Notes under the pieces: generated by a model | Told to the model about the DNA's origin: nothing | What the model saw: the letters and a program-made list of their open reading frames with translations, nothing else | The model's database searches: none | Translations under genes and position numbers: made by a program | Shown here: piece by piece, positions 1 to 7,544 of the stretch | How the letters are laid out: each line of letters begins with the position of its first letter | Position numbering within the stretch: the stretch's first letter is position 1 | Assembly: GCF_938029845.1 (NCBI RefSeq) | Contig: NZ_CALHGG010000166.1 | Span: 1-24,911 of the forward strand | Length of the DNA stretch: 24,911 nt | Source: an uncultured Capnocytophaga sp. | GTDB lineage: Bacteria > Bacteroidota > Bacteroidia > Flavobacteriales > Flavobacteriaceae | Reading direction: 5' to 3'

Positions 1-200
1 GTAAGAGTATGGTATCCAGTGGGGACAGAAGTGCCAAGATACGCACCTATAACTATCCACAAGGCCGCGTAACGGATCACCGTATTGGACTAACGCTTTA
101 TGATTTAGGTAATATTATGAACGGAGATATCCAACGTCTGATTGACGAACTCCAACTAGCTGAAAATACCGAAAAACTCAAAGAAGGCGACATCTTTTAG
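1..200 (+). CDS. prfA: Peptide chain release factor 1, C-terminal end (partial)
   Basis: The 5' part lies outside the window; the frame is open from base 3 to the TAG at 198-200. The visible residues include [15 protein letters not shown] followed by RVTDHRI and LTLYDL, the conserved C-terminal signature of class I release factors after the GGQ domain; the [14 protein letters not shown] form is RF1-like. RF1 recognises UAA and UAG in the ribosomal A site and triggers peptide hydrolysis. The GGQ loop and the PxT codon-recognition motif are not in the window. A heptamer repeat (TAACAAA twice, then TGACGAG, TGACAAA) begins directly after the stop. Confidence 0.93.
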   Translation, partial: KSMVSSGDRSAKIRTYNYPQGRVTDHRIGLTLYDLGNIMNGDIQRLIDELQLAENTEKLKEGDIF

Positions 201-262
201 TAACAAATAACAAATGACGAGTGACAAATACCACCATAGGAATTAGTCACTCGTCATTTGTT
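201..262 (+). terminator. Heptamer repeats and large hairpin downstream of prfA
   Basis: Directly after the prfA stop come 7-bp units TAACAAA, TAACAAA, TGACGAG and TGACAAA (201-228). Bases 209-225 and 246-262 form a perfect 17-bp inverted repeat around a 20-base loop. The right arm reads like the same type of heptamer in opposite orientation (TCACTCG, TCATTTG) and is followed by a short T run. It looks like a transcript end built from two facing heptamer arrays; termination activity is inferred. Confidence 0.55.
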
Positions 263-270
263 TAATCAAA

Positions 271-292
271 GCACTATTTATAGTGTCTTTTT
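271..292 (+). terminator. Weak hairpin with T tract
   Basis: CACTA (272-276), loop TTTA, TAGTG (281-285), then TCTTTTT. The stem is short and AT-rich, so this is at best a secondary terminator behind the larger prfA hairpin. Confidence 0.35.
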
Positions 293-439
293 AAGCCCTT
301 TTAGAGTTCTTTCTTAGCCTCATAAGCCTTCTTCTTTGCAATTGCTTTACTTCTTACTTCATAAAAAAGTTCTATATTTATTGAGCTCCTATGGAAGACT
401 AGACTAGTAGGGAGTTATGCTTAGCCTGCATTAGGGTAG

Positions 440-459
440 AGACGCAATTCATTGCGTCT
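440..459. repeat. Short perfect palindrome in the prfA-yicC gap
   Basis: AGACGCAAT, two bases, then ATTGCGTCT: a 9-bp perfect inverted repeat with a minimal loop, followed by five A. It lies between the convergent prfA and yicC genes and could be a bidirectional terminator or a dispersed palindromic repeat. The rest of 293-503 holds no gene I can support and no other clear structure. Confidence 0.45.
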
Positions 460-503
460 TAAAAAGTTAGTAAATAGTGTTTTAACTATTGACTCATATT
501 TTT

Positions 504-566
504 ACTAACCACTAACCACTAACCACTAATCACTAACCACTAATCACTAATCACTACTCACTATCA
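504..566 (-). repeat. Nine-unit heptamer array overlapping the yicC stop
   Basis: Nine consecutive 7-bp units on the plus strand, mostly ACTAACC or ACTAATC, starting at 504, 511, 518, 525, 532, 539, 546, 553 and 560. Read in yicC sense the array begins TGATAGT, whose TGA is the yicC stop codon, then GAGTAGT, GATTAGT, GATTAGT, GGTTAGT and so on. Confidence 0.85.
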
Positions 567-1424
567 AAGGATATTAAGTACTTGTTCTTTTATCTTCTCC
601 AATTCGTTCTTCATCAGCACTACAATTTGTTGCATTTGGGCATGGTTAGCTTTGGAACCTAAGGTGTTGATCTCGCGCCCTATCTCTTGAGCGATGAATC
701 CCAATTTGCGCCCATTGGATTGGGGTTCTTCAAGGGTAGTAAGGAAGTAATTTAGGTGATTGGCAAGCCGTACTTTCTCCTCGGTGATGTCCAATTTCTC
801 AAGGTAAAAAATCAATTCTTGTTCAAATCGATTCTCATCCACACGATCCTTGATCTCTTCTATGGCTTTCTCCATACGATTGCGGATGGCAGCAAGTCGC
901 TCTACATCAAGAGTTTCTACTTGGCTCAAAAGGGCTTGTATATTTTTTATACGCAGCACAAAATCTTTCTCTAGGATAGCACCCTCACTGCGACGAAAGT
1001 CTTGTAATTGCTTGAGGGCTACAACTAACTGCTCCTCTATTTGGGCAAATTCCTGCTCATCTACTTCCTCAACAGGGGTAGTAAGGGCATCAGGCATGCG
1101 TACAGCCATCTTAAGAAGTTCTACCTCGGGCGCATCGGGGGTAATGGCTTGCATCTGTTGTATATAGCCTCTTACTATAGGGGCATTAAGGGTAGAGCTA
1201 CTTGTCTCTGAAGTGTTTTCTATGGTAAGGGTAAAATCAATCTTTCCACGTTCTAAGGTGTCAGAAATGAGTTTCCTAAGGACTAACTCTTTCTCCTTAT
1301 AGGCCTGTGCAATACGGGTATTGAGGTCTATAGCCTTGCTGTTTAGGGACTTTATCTCTATAATGACTTTTTTATGAGTAAGTTGAAGTAGGCTTTTCCC
1401 AAAGCCTGTCATGGACTGTATCAT
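564..1424 (-). CDS. yicC: YicC/YloC family endoribonuclease
   Basis: The protein is about 286 aa, close to the usual YicC length. It opens with the family signature MIQSMTGFGK, has the conserved early segment EIKSLNSKAIDL, and ends with the conserved GRKLGFIAQEIGREINTLGSK region and a charged helical tail. YicC proteins of Escherichia coli and Bacillus subtilis are described as endoribonucleases involved in RNA turnover. I chose the ATG at 1422-1424: the upstream in-frame TTG lies inside a promoter -7 box (CAAAGGTA at 1446-1453, read in reverse), so it cannot be in the transcript. The gene is divergent from the bEBP-like regulator and convergent with prfA. Its stop codon is the first triplet of a heptamer repeat array. 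Confidence 0.93.
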   Translation of the reverse strand: MIQSMTGFGKSLLQLTHKKVIIEIKSLNSKAIDLNTRIAQAYKEKELVLRKLISDTLERGKIDFTLTIENTSETSSSTLNAPIVRGYIQQMQAITPDAPEVELLKMAVRMPDALTTPVEEVDEQEFAQIEEQLVVALKQLQDFRRSEGAILEKDFVLRIKNIQALLSQVETLDVERLAAIRNRMEKAIEEIKDRVDENRFEQELIFYLEKLDITEEKVRLANHLNYFLTTLEEPQSNGRKLGFIAQEIGREINTLGSKANHAQMQQIVVLMKNELEKIKEQVLNIL

Positions 1425-1445
1425 TGTTGTATTCTTTGATGAGTG

Positions 1446-1453
1446 CAAAGGTA
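1446..1453 (-). promoter_or_regulatory. yicC promoter, -7 box
   Basis: TACCTTTG on the minus strand matches the Bacteroidetes TAnnTTTG -7 consensus and ends 21 bases before the chosen ATG. I see no clear -33 TTTG at the usual spacing. Confidence 0.6.
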
Positions 1454-1493
1454 CTAAAAATATCCCTTAAATCGTGTAAATATCTTACTTAAA

Positions 1494-1524
1494 TTGTGTA
1501 TTGTAAATTAATTTTGTACATTTG
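1494..1524 (+). promoter_or_regulatory. Promoter of the bEBP-like regulator
   Basis: TTG at 1494-1496, 20-base spacer, TACATTTG at 1517-1524: a full Bacteroidetes-type housekeeping promoter. It rules out the in-frame TTG at 1522 as start, because that codon overlaps the -7 box, and supports ATG 1564 with a leader of about 35 bases. Confidence 0.7.
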
Positions 1525-1563
1525 CAAAGTTTTTCATATCTCAAACTAAAGGAACTCCATAAT

Positions 1564-2826
1564 ATGGACATTCAATCTGTAAAACAACGTTTTGGCATTA
1601 TTGGCAATGATTCCAAACTGAATCTTGCCATAGAAAAGGCCGTCCGTATAGCTCCTACTGACGTCTCAGTACTGATCACAGGGGAGAGTGGCGTGGGTAA
1701 GGAGGCCTTTGCTCGTATCATACATACACTATCTGCACGAAAACATGCAAAATATATAGCAATCAACTGTGGTGCAATCCCTGAGGGTACTATTGATTCG
1801 GAATTGTTTGGTTTTAAGGCAGGTAGCTTTACACACTCTGGCAAGGAAGACAAGAAAGGCTACTTTGAAGAAGCCAACGGAGGAACTATTTTTCTTGATG
1901 AAGTGGGGGAATTACCGCTTTCAGCACAGGTACGCCTCTTGAGAGTCCTGGAGAATGGGGAGTTTATTCGTGTAGGGGACTCCATACCTCGAAAAACGGA
2001 TGTGCGTATTGTGGCAGCAACCAATGTAAAGATGCAGGAAGCCCTCAAGAAAGGACGCTTTCGTGAGGATTTATATTATAGGTTGAATACAGTGGAGATT
2101 TTCCTTCCTCCTCTAAGAGAACGTAAAGACGATATTTATTTACTGTTTAGAAAATTTGCTTCTGATTTTGCACAGAAATATCGTATGCCTACCCTTCAAC
2201 TCTCTGAGGGAGCAATCAAAGAGCTATTGCGTTACCGATGGCCTGGTAATATAAGGCAACTGAGAAATATTGCCGAACAAATATCCGTGGTAGAACAAAA
2301 AAGGGAGGTCTCTGCCGAAACGCTGCTTTCTTACCTTCCCCAGGATGGGGTGAGTCACCTACCTGCTATGGTATCTCAGGGGAAAGCTGAGACAGATTTT
2401 GCTTCCGAAAGGGAAATCCTTTATAAGGTGCTTTTTGATATGCGCAATGATCTGAATGATCTCAAGCAACTCACTTTCAAGCTTATACAGGAAGGAAATA
2501 CCGCTAAGATACAAGAGGAAAACCAAACACTTATTCATAAAATATATGGATCCCCAGAGGTTACTTATCCTGCCGAGGCAAACGAACCTGCTATGATGCT
2601 CCTCTCTCATGACAAGGTGCCTTCGCATGTGGGAAAACATAATACTTATGATTTCGCTGAGGAAATTCAGGAAGAAGAACCTATTTCTTTGCAGGATAAG
2701 GAAGTGGAGCTGATACAAAAATCATTGGATCGACACAAGGGTAAAAGAAAAGAAGCGGCTAAGGAACTGGGTATATCTGAACGAACCCTTTATAGAAAAA
2801 TAAAACAATACAATATAGAACAATAA
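1564..2826 (+). CDS. bEBP-type AAA+ transcriptional regulator with altered GAFTGA loop
   Basis: A 420-aa protein with a sigma-54-activator architecture but no N-terminal receiver or GAF domain. Residues 10-250 form the AAA+ core: Walker A GESGVGKE (40-47), Walker B TIFLDE (108-113) and the RFREDLYYRLN segment with the arginine finger (165-175). A middle linker of about 120 residues follows, then a Fis-type helix-turn-helix at the C-terminus (KEAAKELGISERTLYRKIKQ). The loop that contacts sigma-54 is normally GAFTGA; here residues 87-92 read GSFTHS, so sigma-54 activation is uncertain. Homologues are common in Bacteroidetes. The DyP peroxidase gene follows after 17 bases and may be co-transcribed. 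The family assignment is secure; target genes cannot be inferred. Confidence 0.9.
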   Translation: MDIQSVKQRFGIIGNDSKLNLAIEKAVRIAPTDVSVLITGESGVGKEAFARIIHTLSARKHAKYIAINCGAIPEGTIDSELFGFKAGSFTHSGKEDKKGYFEEANGGTIFLDEVGELPLSAQVRLLRVLENGEFIRVGDSIPRKTDVRIVAATNVKMQEALKKGRFREDLYYRLNTVEIFLPPLRERKDDIYLLFRKFASDFAQKYRMPTLQLSEGAIKELLRYRWPGNIRQLRNIAEQISVVEQKREVSAETLLSYLPQDGVSHLPAMVSQGKAETDFASEREILYKVLFDMRNDLNDLKQLTFKLIQEGNTAKIQEENQTLIHKIYGSPEVTYPAEANEPAMMLLSHDKVPSHVGKHNTYDFAEEIQEEEPISLQDKEVELIQKSLDRHKGKRKEAAKELGISERTLYRKIKQYNIEQ

Positions 2827-2843
2827 TATAGTCAAGTAGATAT

Positions 2844-3776
2844 ATGAACTATCAAAATGTAACTGATCTACCTAATAACAATACTGTATTTTTAGTATGG
2901 GTATTTAAAAAGGATTTAGATAAAAAGCAGTTAATCAGTATTTTTGCTAAAGTATGTGGTTGGGTGGGAAACCTTAATAACTCTGTAGCCGATCGTTTCC
3001 CTGGGGCACGCGCCAGTGTAACTATAGGTATTAGCCATAAGGCGTGGGTTACTTTGGGCTTACCTCAACCTTTGCCTAAAGAGCTTAAGGATTTTGAGCC
3101 TATTAGGGGTAACAAACATACCGCTGTGGCTACAGAAGGGGACCTTCACTTCCATATCCGTGCACATAACCCAAGTTTAGCCTATGATATGGCTGCTACA
3201 ATCTCTCAAGCATTACAATCTATCGCCGATACTATAGTAAATGTACAAGGGTTTAGGTATTGGGACGGACGCGCAATCATAGGTTTTGTAGATGGAACTG
3301 AAAACCCTCGTGGTCAGGAGCGAGAACAGTTCGCCGTAGTAGGCAAAGAAGATCCTCATTACCAAGGAGGAAGCTACCTATTTGTACAAAAATATGTACA
3401 TGATATGAACGCTTGGCATGCCTTACCTGTATCAGAACAAGAAAAGGTAATAGGTCGTACTAAGGAAATGGATATAGAAATGGATGATGATACCAAGCCT
3501 ACTAATGCGCATTCGGCTCTTGCCAATGTGGGTGATGATCTAAAAGTGGTAAGGGACAACATGCCTTTTCATGATCCTCTAAGTCATCAAATGGGTACTT
3601 ACTTTATTTGTTATGCCAATACATTCAGTACAGTGGAGAAAATGCTTACTAATATGTTTGTAGGAAATCCTGTGGGCAATTATGACCGCTTATTGGACTT
3701 TAGTACAGCTCAAACAGGTACGCTTTTCTTTGTTCCTTCATTGGATATGTTGGATGATTTTGCTGACTTAGCCTAG
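2844..3776 (+). CDS. DyP-type haem peroxidase
   Basis: A 310-aa protein of normal length for the YfeX-like dye-decolourising peroxidases. The distal-haem motif GXXDG is present as GFVDG (147-151, Asp150), the probable proximal haem ligand is His223 in NAHSAL, and the distal arginine is Arg237 in VVRDNMPF. All three key residues are intact, so it should bind haem and use hydrogen peroxide. No signal peptide or twin-arginine motif is present, so it is cytoplasmic. The C-terminus (DMLDDFADLA) has no recognisable encapsulin-targeting extension, and no encapsulin gene is nearby. It sits 17 bases after the regulator and 34 bases before the M64 peptidase. The physiological substrate is unknown. Confidence 0.93.
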   Translation: MNYQNVTDLPNNNTVFLVWVFKKDLDKKQLISIFAKVCGWVGNLNNSVADRFPGARASVTIGISHKAWVTLGLPQPLPKELKDFEPIRGNKHTAVATEGDLHFHIRAHNPSLAYDMAATISQALQSIADTIVNVQGFRYWDGRAIIGFVDGTENPRGQEREQFAVVGKEDPHYQGGSYLFVQKYVHDMNAWHALPVSEQEKVIGRTKEMDIEMDDDTKPTNAHSALANVGDDLKVVRDNMPFHDPLSHQMGTYFICYANTFSTVEKMLTNMFVGNPVGNYDRLLDFSTAQTGTLFFVPSLDMLDDFADLA

Positions 3777-3810
3777 TGAATTTCGATAATCATTAAATAG
3801 CCTATAATAT

Positions 3811-5076
3811 ATGAGAAACATATTATTTTTTATTTCGTTATTGTTATTACAAGTAGCAGGGGCTCAGTCCTATGATACTTATTTTACTAAGGAGGCACTG
3901 CGATTGGATTTTTTCCTTTTTGGAACAAAGCAAAGCACTCAGGTAGCTCTCAAAGGACTCAAACAGGAACCACTTTTTGGAGGTTCTCATACGAACTTGA
4001 TACACCCCAATCAAGGGGAGTACCGTATACAAGTATTGGAGCCTGAATCGGGCAAGGTATTGTATTCCAAAGGATTTATCACACTCTTGGAAGAATGGCA
4101 AAGCCTAGAACCCGATGAGACTAAAACGGAGTTCTTCGAGATTCCTCTTCAAGTACCTTACCCTAAAGCACAGGTTAAGGTGAATTTTGACCATAGAAAA
4201 ACCGATGGAAATTTTGCAACCCTTCTCTCCACTACCGTAGATCCTACCGATTATAGGATTGTCAAAGATGCTCCTCTGAAATTCCCTGTCAAACAGCTAC
4301 TGAACAATGGAGCACCTGAGCGAAAAGTGGATATAGTGGTACTTCCTGAAGGATATACCCAAGAGGAAATGGATAAGTTTGTTGCCGATACCCAGCGCCT
4401 ATTTGATTATTTATTCGCTATTGCCCCTTATAGTAAGCATAAAAAGGACTTCAATATCTATGCAGTGTTGGCACCTTCTCAAGAGAGTGGAACAGACTTA
4501 GCAGGGGTACTAGCTTATAAAAATACTTTGTTTGACAGCCATTTTTATTCCTTTGGTATGGACAGATACCTCACTTGCCCTTCTTTCTTTAAGGTAGCTG
4601 ATGTAGCAGCGGCTTTGCCTTATGACCAACTCTTTGTAGTGGTCAATACCGAGGAATATGGAGGGGGTGCTTTCTATAACTTGTTGAATCTTAATGTATC
4701 GGATAATTCTTTAGCAGAAAAAACCTTTGTTCATGAGTTTGGTCATGGTTTTGTAGGTCTTGCCGATGAATACAATTATGAAGAGGGAATGGGAAGTCGC
4801 TACAATCTTAAAATAGAGCCTTGGGAGCCTAACATTACCTCTTTGGTGGATTTCGGGACTAAGTGGAAGGATATGGTGGACAAACGCACCCCTATTCCTA
4901 CTCCTCGTACAACTAAGTACCTACAGAAAGTAGGAGCCTTCGAGGGAGGTGGCTACCTTTCTAAAGGGATGTATAGCCCTATGCAGGATTGCAGAATGAA
5001 TTCTATTGATAGTAATGATTTCTGCCCTGTATGCACCCGTGCTATTGAGAGAATGATACACTTTTATACAGAATAA
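3811..5076 (+). CDS. Secreted M64 family zinc metallopeptidase (IgA-peptidase-like)
   Basis: A 421-aa protein starting with a hydrophobic signal peptide (residues 1-18, likely cleaved near AGA-QS), so it is exported. Residues about 20-145 match the M64 N-terminal beta-rich domain and about 160-421 the catalytic domain. The zinc site is HEFGHGFVGLADE: His308, Glu309, His312 and the downstream Asp319, as in the metzincin-like HExxHxxGxxD arrangement. Near the C-terminus CRMNS and CPVC supply conserved cysteines. The family is named for the Clostridium ramosum IgA protease, but most Bacteroidetes members have no proven substrate, so an IgA specificity should not be assumed. It lies in a plus-strand run between the DyP peroxidase and HMG-CoA reductase. 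Confidence 0.92.
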   Translation: MRNILFFISLLLLQVAGAQSYDTYFTKEALRLDFFLFGTKQSTQVALKGLKQEPLFGGSHTNLIHPNQGEYRIQVLEPESGKVLYSKGFITLLEEWQSLEPDETKTEFFEIPLQVPYPKAQVKVNFDHRKTDGNFATLLSTTVDPTDYRIVKDAPLKFPVKQLLNNGAPERKVDIVVLPEGYTQEEMDKFVADTQRLFDYLFAIAPYSKHKKDFNIYAVLAPSQESGTDLAGVLAYKNTLFDSHFYSFGMDRYLTCPSFFKVADVAAALPYDQLFVVVNTEEYGGGAFYNLLNLNVSDNSLAEKTFVHEFGHGFVGLADEYNYEEGMGSRYNLKIEPWEPNITSLVDFGTKWKDMVDKRTPIPTPRTTKYLQKVGAFEGGGYLSKGMYSPMQDCRMNSIDSNDFCPVCTRAIERMIHFYTE

Positions 5077-5094
5077 GATTTTTAGTTCAGATAT

Positions 5095-6402
5095 ATGAAT
5101 ACTAACATGGTTAAAGGTTTTTCTAAACTCACTAAGGAGGAAAAACGTCAATGGATATGCCAAACCTATCTTAACAAGGAGGCTTCTGCAGAGCAGGTCT
5201 TTACAACTTATGATTTGGCGGATAGTAACTTGCAAAAGCTACATGATGATTTTATAGAAAATGCCATAGGTAACTATGTCTTACCTTTTGCCGTGGCGCC
5301 TAATTTCTTAATTGATGGTCGCAATTATACAGTGCCTATGGTGGTAGAGGAAAGTTCAGTGGTAGCTGCCGTAAGCAAAGCAGCCAAATTCTGGTCTGAA
5401 CTTGGAGGCTTCCATTGTCAAGTACGTAGTATGGAAAAGGTAGGGCATATTCATTTGTTTTTTGACGGAAACAAACAGGAACTCTTCCAATTCTTTAACC
5501 AAATAGACCCACTCTTATACGAGGAAACCAGCGCTCTTACTGAAAATATGCGCAAAAGAGGAGGGGGAATCTCTTCCATTATGCTCAAGGATATGACGGA
5601 TTCCTTAGAGCACTATTATCAGGTATTTGTAACTTTCCTCACGGGAGATGCTATGGGGGCTAATTTTATCAATTCATGTTTGGAACAGATGACCCAAACC
5701 ATTGAGCGAGAAGCACTCACGCATATCACTCAGGGAAATCTGGAAGTACTCATGAGTATTCTCTCCAATTATACCCCTCAGTGCTTAGTAAGGGCAGAAG
5801 TATCCGCACCTATTAGCCAAATGTCCTATAATGACATTACAGGGGAGGAGTTCGCTACCGACTTTGTTCGAGCTATTGCAGTAGCCAATGCCGATGTATA
5901 TCGTGCGGTAACTCATAACAAAGGGGTTATGAATGGTATAGATGCTGTAGTCATTGCCACAGGAAATGACTTCCGTGCAGTGGAAGCAGCCGCTCACGCC
6001 TATGCAGCTAAGGAAGGTAGGTACAAGAGTCTTACTCAAGCCTCTCTCATAGATGGCATCTTCCATTATAGTATAGAAATACCTTTGGCAATAGGTACTG
6101 TAGGAGGACTTACCAAACTACACCCTATGGTAAGAACAGCCTTAAAGATACTTGAAAATCCTTCAGCAGAAGCACTTATGAAGATTATCGCCTGCGTGGG
6201 GTTAGCACAGAATTTTGCGGCGGTGAGTTCCTTGGTCACCCATGGAATTCAGAAGGGGCATATGAAAATGCACTTAGTCAATATACTAAACCAATTAGGA
6301 GCTACTCCAGAGGAAAAACAACAACTTATTACCTATTTCAAGGACAAAACGGTCTCTCATAGCGAGGTCGTACAAGCATTTAACCAACTTAGAGGTCAGT
6401 AG
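5095..6402 (+). CDS. mvaA: Hydroxymethylglutaryl-CoA reductase, class II
   Basis: A 435-aa protein matching the bacterial class II HMG-CoA reductases. The catalytic set is visible by alignment to the Pseudomonas mevalonii enzyme: Glu in PMVVEESSVVAA (85-86), Lys276 in THNKGVMNG, Asp292 in ATGNDFRAVEA and His389 in IQKGHM. The dinucleotide-binding segment contains GDAMGAN (184-190). There is no N-terminal membrane domain, so it is soluble. It makes (or, in some organisms, degrades) mevalonate; in Flavobacteriia, which use the mevalonate route to isoprenoids, a biosynthetic role is likely. No other mevalonate gene is in the window. The start could also be the ATG four codons downstream. A heptamer array follows the stop. 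Confidence 0.95.
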   Translation: MNTNMVKGFSKLTKEEKRQWICQTYLNKEASAEQVFTTYDLADSNLQKLHDDFIENAIGNYVLPFAVAPNFLIDGRNYTVPMVVEESSVVAAVSKAAKFWSELGGFHCQVRSMEKVGHIHLFFDGNKQELFQFFNQIDPLLYEETSALTENMRKRGGGISSIMLKDMTDSLEHYYQVFVTFLTGDAMGANFINSCLEQMTQTIEREALTHITQGNLEVLMSILSNYTPQCLVRAEVSAPISQMSYNDITGEEFATDFVRAIAVANADVYRAVTHNKGVMNGIDAVVIATGNDFRAVEAAAHAYAAKEGRYKSLTQASLIDGIFHYSIEIPLAIGTVGGLTKLHPMVRTALKILENPSAEALMKIIACVGLAQNFAAVSSLVTHGIQKGHMKMHLVNILNQLGATPEEKQQLITYFKDKTVSHSEVVQAFNQLRGQ

Positions 6403-6413
6403 CCTTTCGTCAG

Positions 6414-6462
6414 TTGTTAGTTGTTAGTTGTCAGTTGTCAGTTTTTAGTTGTCAGAAGTTAG
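6414..6462 (+). repeat. Seven-unit heptamer array after HMG-CoA reductase
   Basis: Units TTGTTAG, TTGTTAG, TTGTCAG, TTGTCAG, TTTTTAG, TTGTCAG and AAGTTAG start at 6414 and repeat every 7 bases. It is oriented in the sense of the upstream gene and meets the holA array head-on at 6463. Confidence 0.8.
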
Positions 6463-6464
6463 TC

Positions 6465-6520
6465 ACTAATCACTAACCACTAATCACTAACCACTAACCA
6501 CTAATCACTAATCACTAAAA
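6465..6520 (-). repeat. Heptamer array running into the holA 3' end
   Basis: Plus-strand units ACTAATC, ACTAACC, ACTAATC, ACTAACC, ACTAACC, ACTAATC, ACTAATC and ACTAAAA start at 6465 and repeat every 7 bases. Read as holA sense they are GATTAGT/GGTTAGT units, and they encode the last residues of HolA and its TAG stop (6501-6503). Confidence 0.85.
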
Positions 6521-7505
6521 TAACCATTTCTTTGAGTATATCATAGTAGGAGATGGACCCACTTTCTACCCCTTTGCTTTTGAGGTCGGCTTGTTTGATA
6601 ACCTCCATGCAATGGCTGATTTTCTTTAAGGGGTAAAGGGTTGCCGCCTGCTTATAGTCTCTTAGGAAGTACGGATTAACGCCCATTTCTCTGGCTAATT
6701 CAGCATCAGTGCGACCTGTAAGGCTGGAGAAGATAAAAAGACTCTTAAAATATCGGTATAGGTTCTCTGTAATCATGGGCATGGGGTTATCCTTTTGGTT
6801 CTCGTTGAAATACTTAATGATCTGCATTGCCTTAGTAAGGTCTTTCCTACCAAGAGCATTCTGCAATTCAAATACATTGAAATCCTTACTGATACCTATA
6901 TTTTCCTCTATATGGGTAGGGGTGATTTCTGTTCCTGGCTTGAGAATAATCTTGAGTTTGTTCAGTTCGTTAGCAATACGACTTAGGTCAGTACCCAAGA
7001 AACTTACCAATAGCTGACAAGCAACTTGGTTGATGCTATATCCATTTTCTTTCAAAAAACTATTTACCCACTTAATGGTATCACTCTCGTAGAGTTTTTT
7101 ACTCTCTAGAGTAGTGTATTTTTTGAGTTCTTTAGCCAATTTGGTTTTTCCATCTATCTTACCATATTTATAACAAAGTACCAAGATAGTAGTAGGAGAC
7201 GGTTTTTCCACGTAGGGGAGTAGCTGACCTATGGTGCGACTAAGCTCTTGCGCTTCTTTGACGATGATCACTCTTCGTTGTGCCATCATAGGGTACTCAC
7301 GTGCATAGTGGATGAGTGTATCTATAGTAATATCCTTGCCGTAAACCACTTGTTGGTTGAAAGCTTTCTCATCGTCAGAAAGAACATTTTGTTCTATATA
7401 GTTACTGATAATATCAATAAAATAAGGCTCTTCCCCACATAGATAGTAGATGGGGCTATAATTTTGGTTTTTTAATTCGGCTAAGATTTTTTCTACTTCG
7501 TTCAT
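6501..7505 (-). CDS. holA: DNA polymerase III delta subunit
   Basis: A 334-aa protein of normal length for the delta clamp-loader subunit. It opens MNEVEKILAELK, followed by YYLCGEEPYFIDIISNYI, the family's N-terminal segment that replaces a P-loop, and has the middle DTIKWVNSFLKENGY and DLSRIANELNKL segments typical of HolA. Delta opens the beta sliding clamp during loading. I chose the ATG at 7503-7505; the frame stays open upstream but that extension overlaps the divergent neighbour and does not look like HolA. The gene is divergent from the HsdR_N-like gene, an arrangement familiar in Bacteroidetes. The last residues (ISD) and the stop codon are encoded within a heptamer array. Confidence 0.93.
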   Translation of the reverse strand: MNEVEKILAELKNQNYSPIYYLCGEEPYFIDIISNYIEQNVLSDDEKAFNQQVVYGKDITIDTLIHYAREYPMMAQRRVIIVKEAQELSRTIGQLLPYVEKPSPTTILVLCYKYGKIDGKTKLAKELKKYTTLESKKLYESDTIKWVNSFLKENGYSINQVACQLLVSFLGTDLSRIANELNKLKIILKPGTEITPTHIEENIGISKDFNVFELQNALGRKDLTKAMQIIKYFNENQKDNPMPMITENLYRYFKSLFIFSSLTGRTDAELAREMGVNPYFLRDYKQAATLYPLKKISHCMEVIKQADLKSKGVESGSISYYDILKEMVILVISD

Positions 7506-7531
7506 ACTATGCGTTTCTAATTTTCTTTTTG

Positions 7532-7539
7532 TATATTTG
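7532..7539 (+). promoter_or_regulatory. -7 box directly abutting the HsdR_N-like start codon
   Basis: TATATTTG ends five bases before the ATG at 7545, so transcription should begin at or next to the start codon, which points to a leaderless message. No good -33 TTG is visible at 19-21 bases. Confidence 0.55.
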
Positions 7540-7544
7540 CACCC

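Noticed and set aside
301..414. Lysine-rich minus-strand frame in the prfA-yicC gap
   Set aside because: About 37 codons open with no start codon; could be a gene remnant but nothing supports it.
504..566. Regular repeats that might be a CRISPR array
   Set aside because: Units are 7 bases with no spacers and no cas genes nearby; it is a tandem satellite.
2844..3776. Encapsulin cargo DyP peroxidase
   Set aside because: No C-terminal targeting extension and no encapsulin gene beside it.
3811..5076. Calling the M64 peptidase an IgA protease
   Set aside because: The zinc site shows the family, but substrate specificity cannot be read from the sequence.
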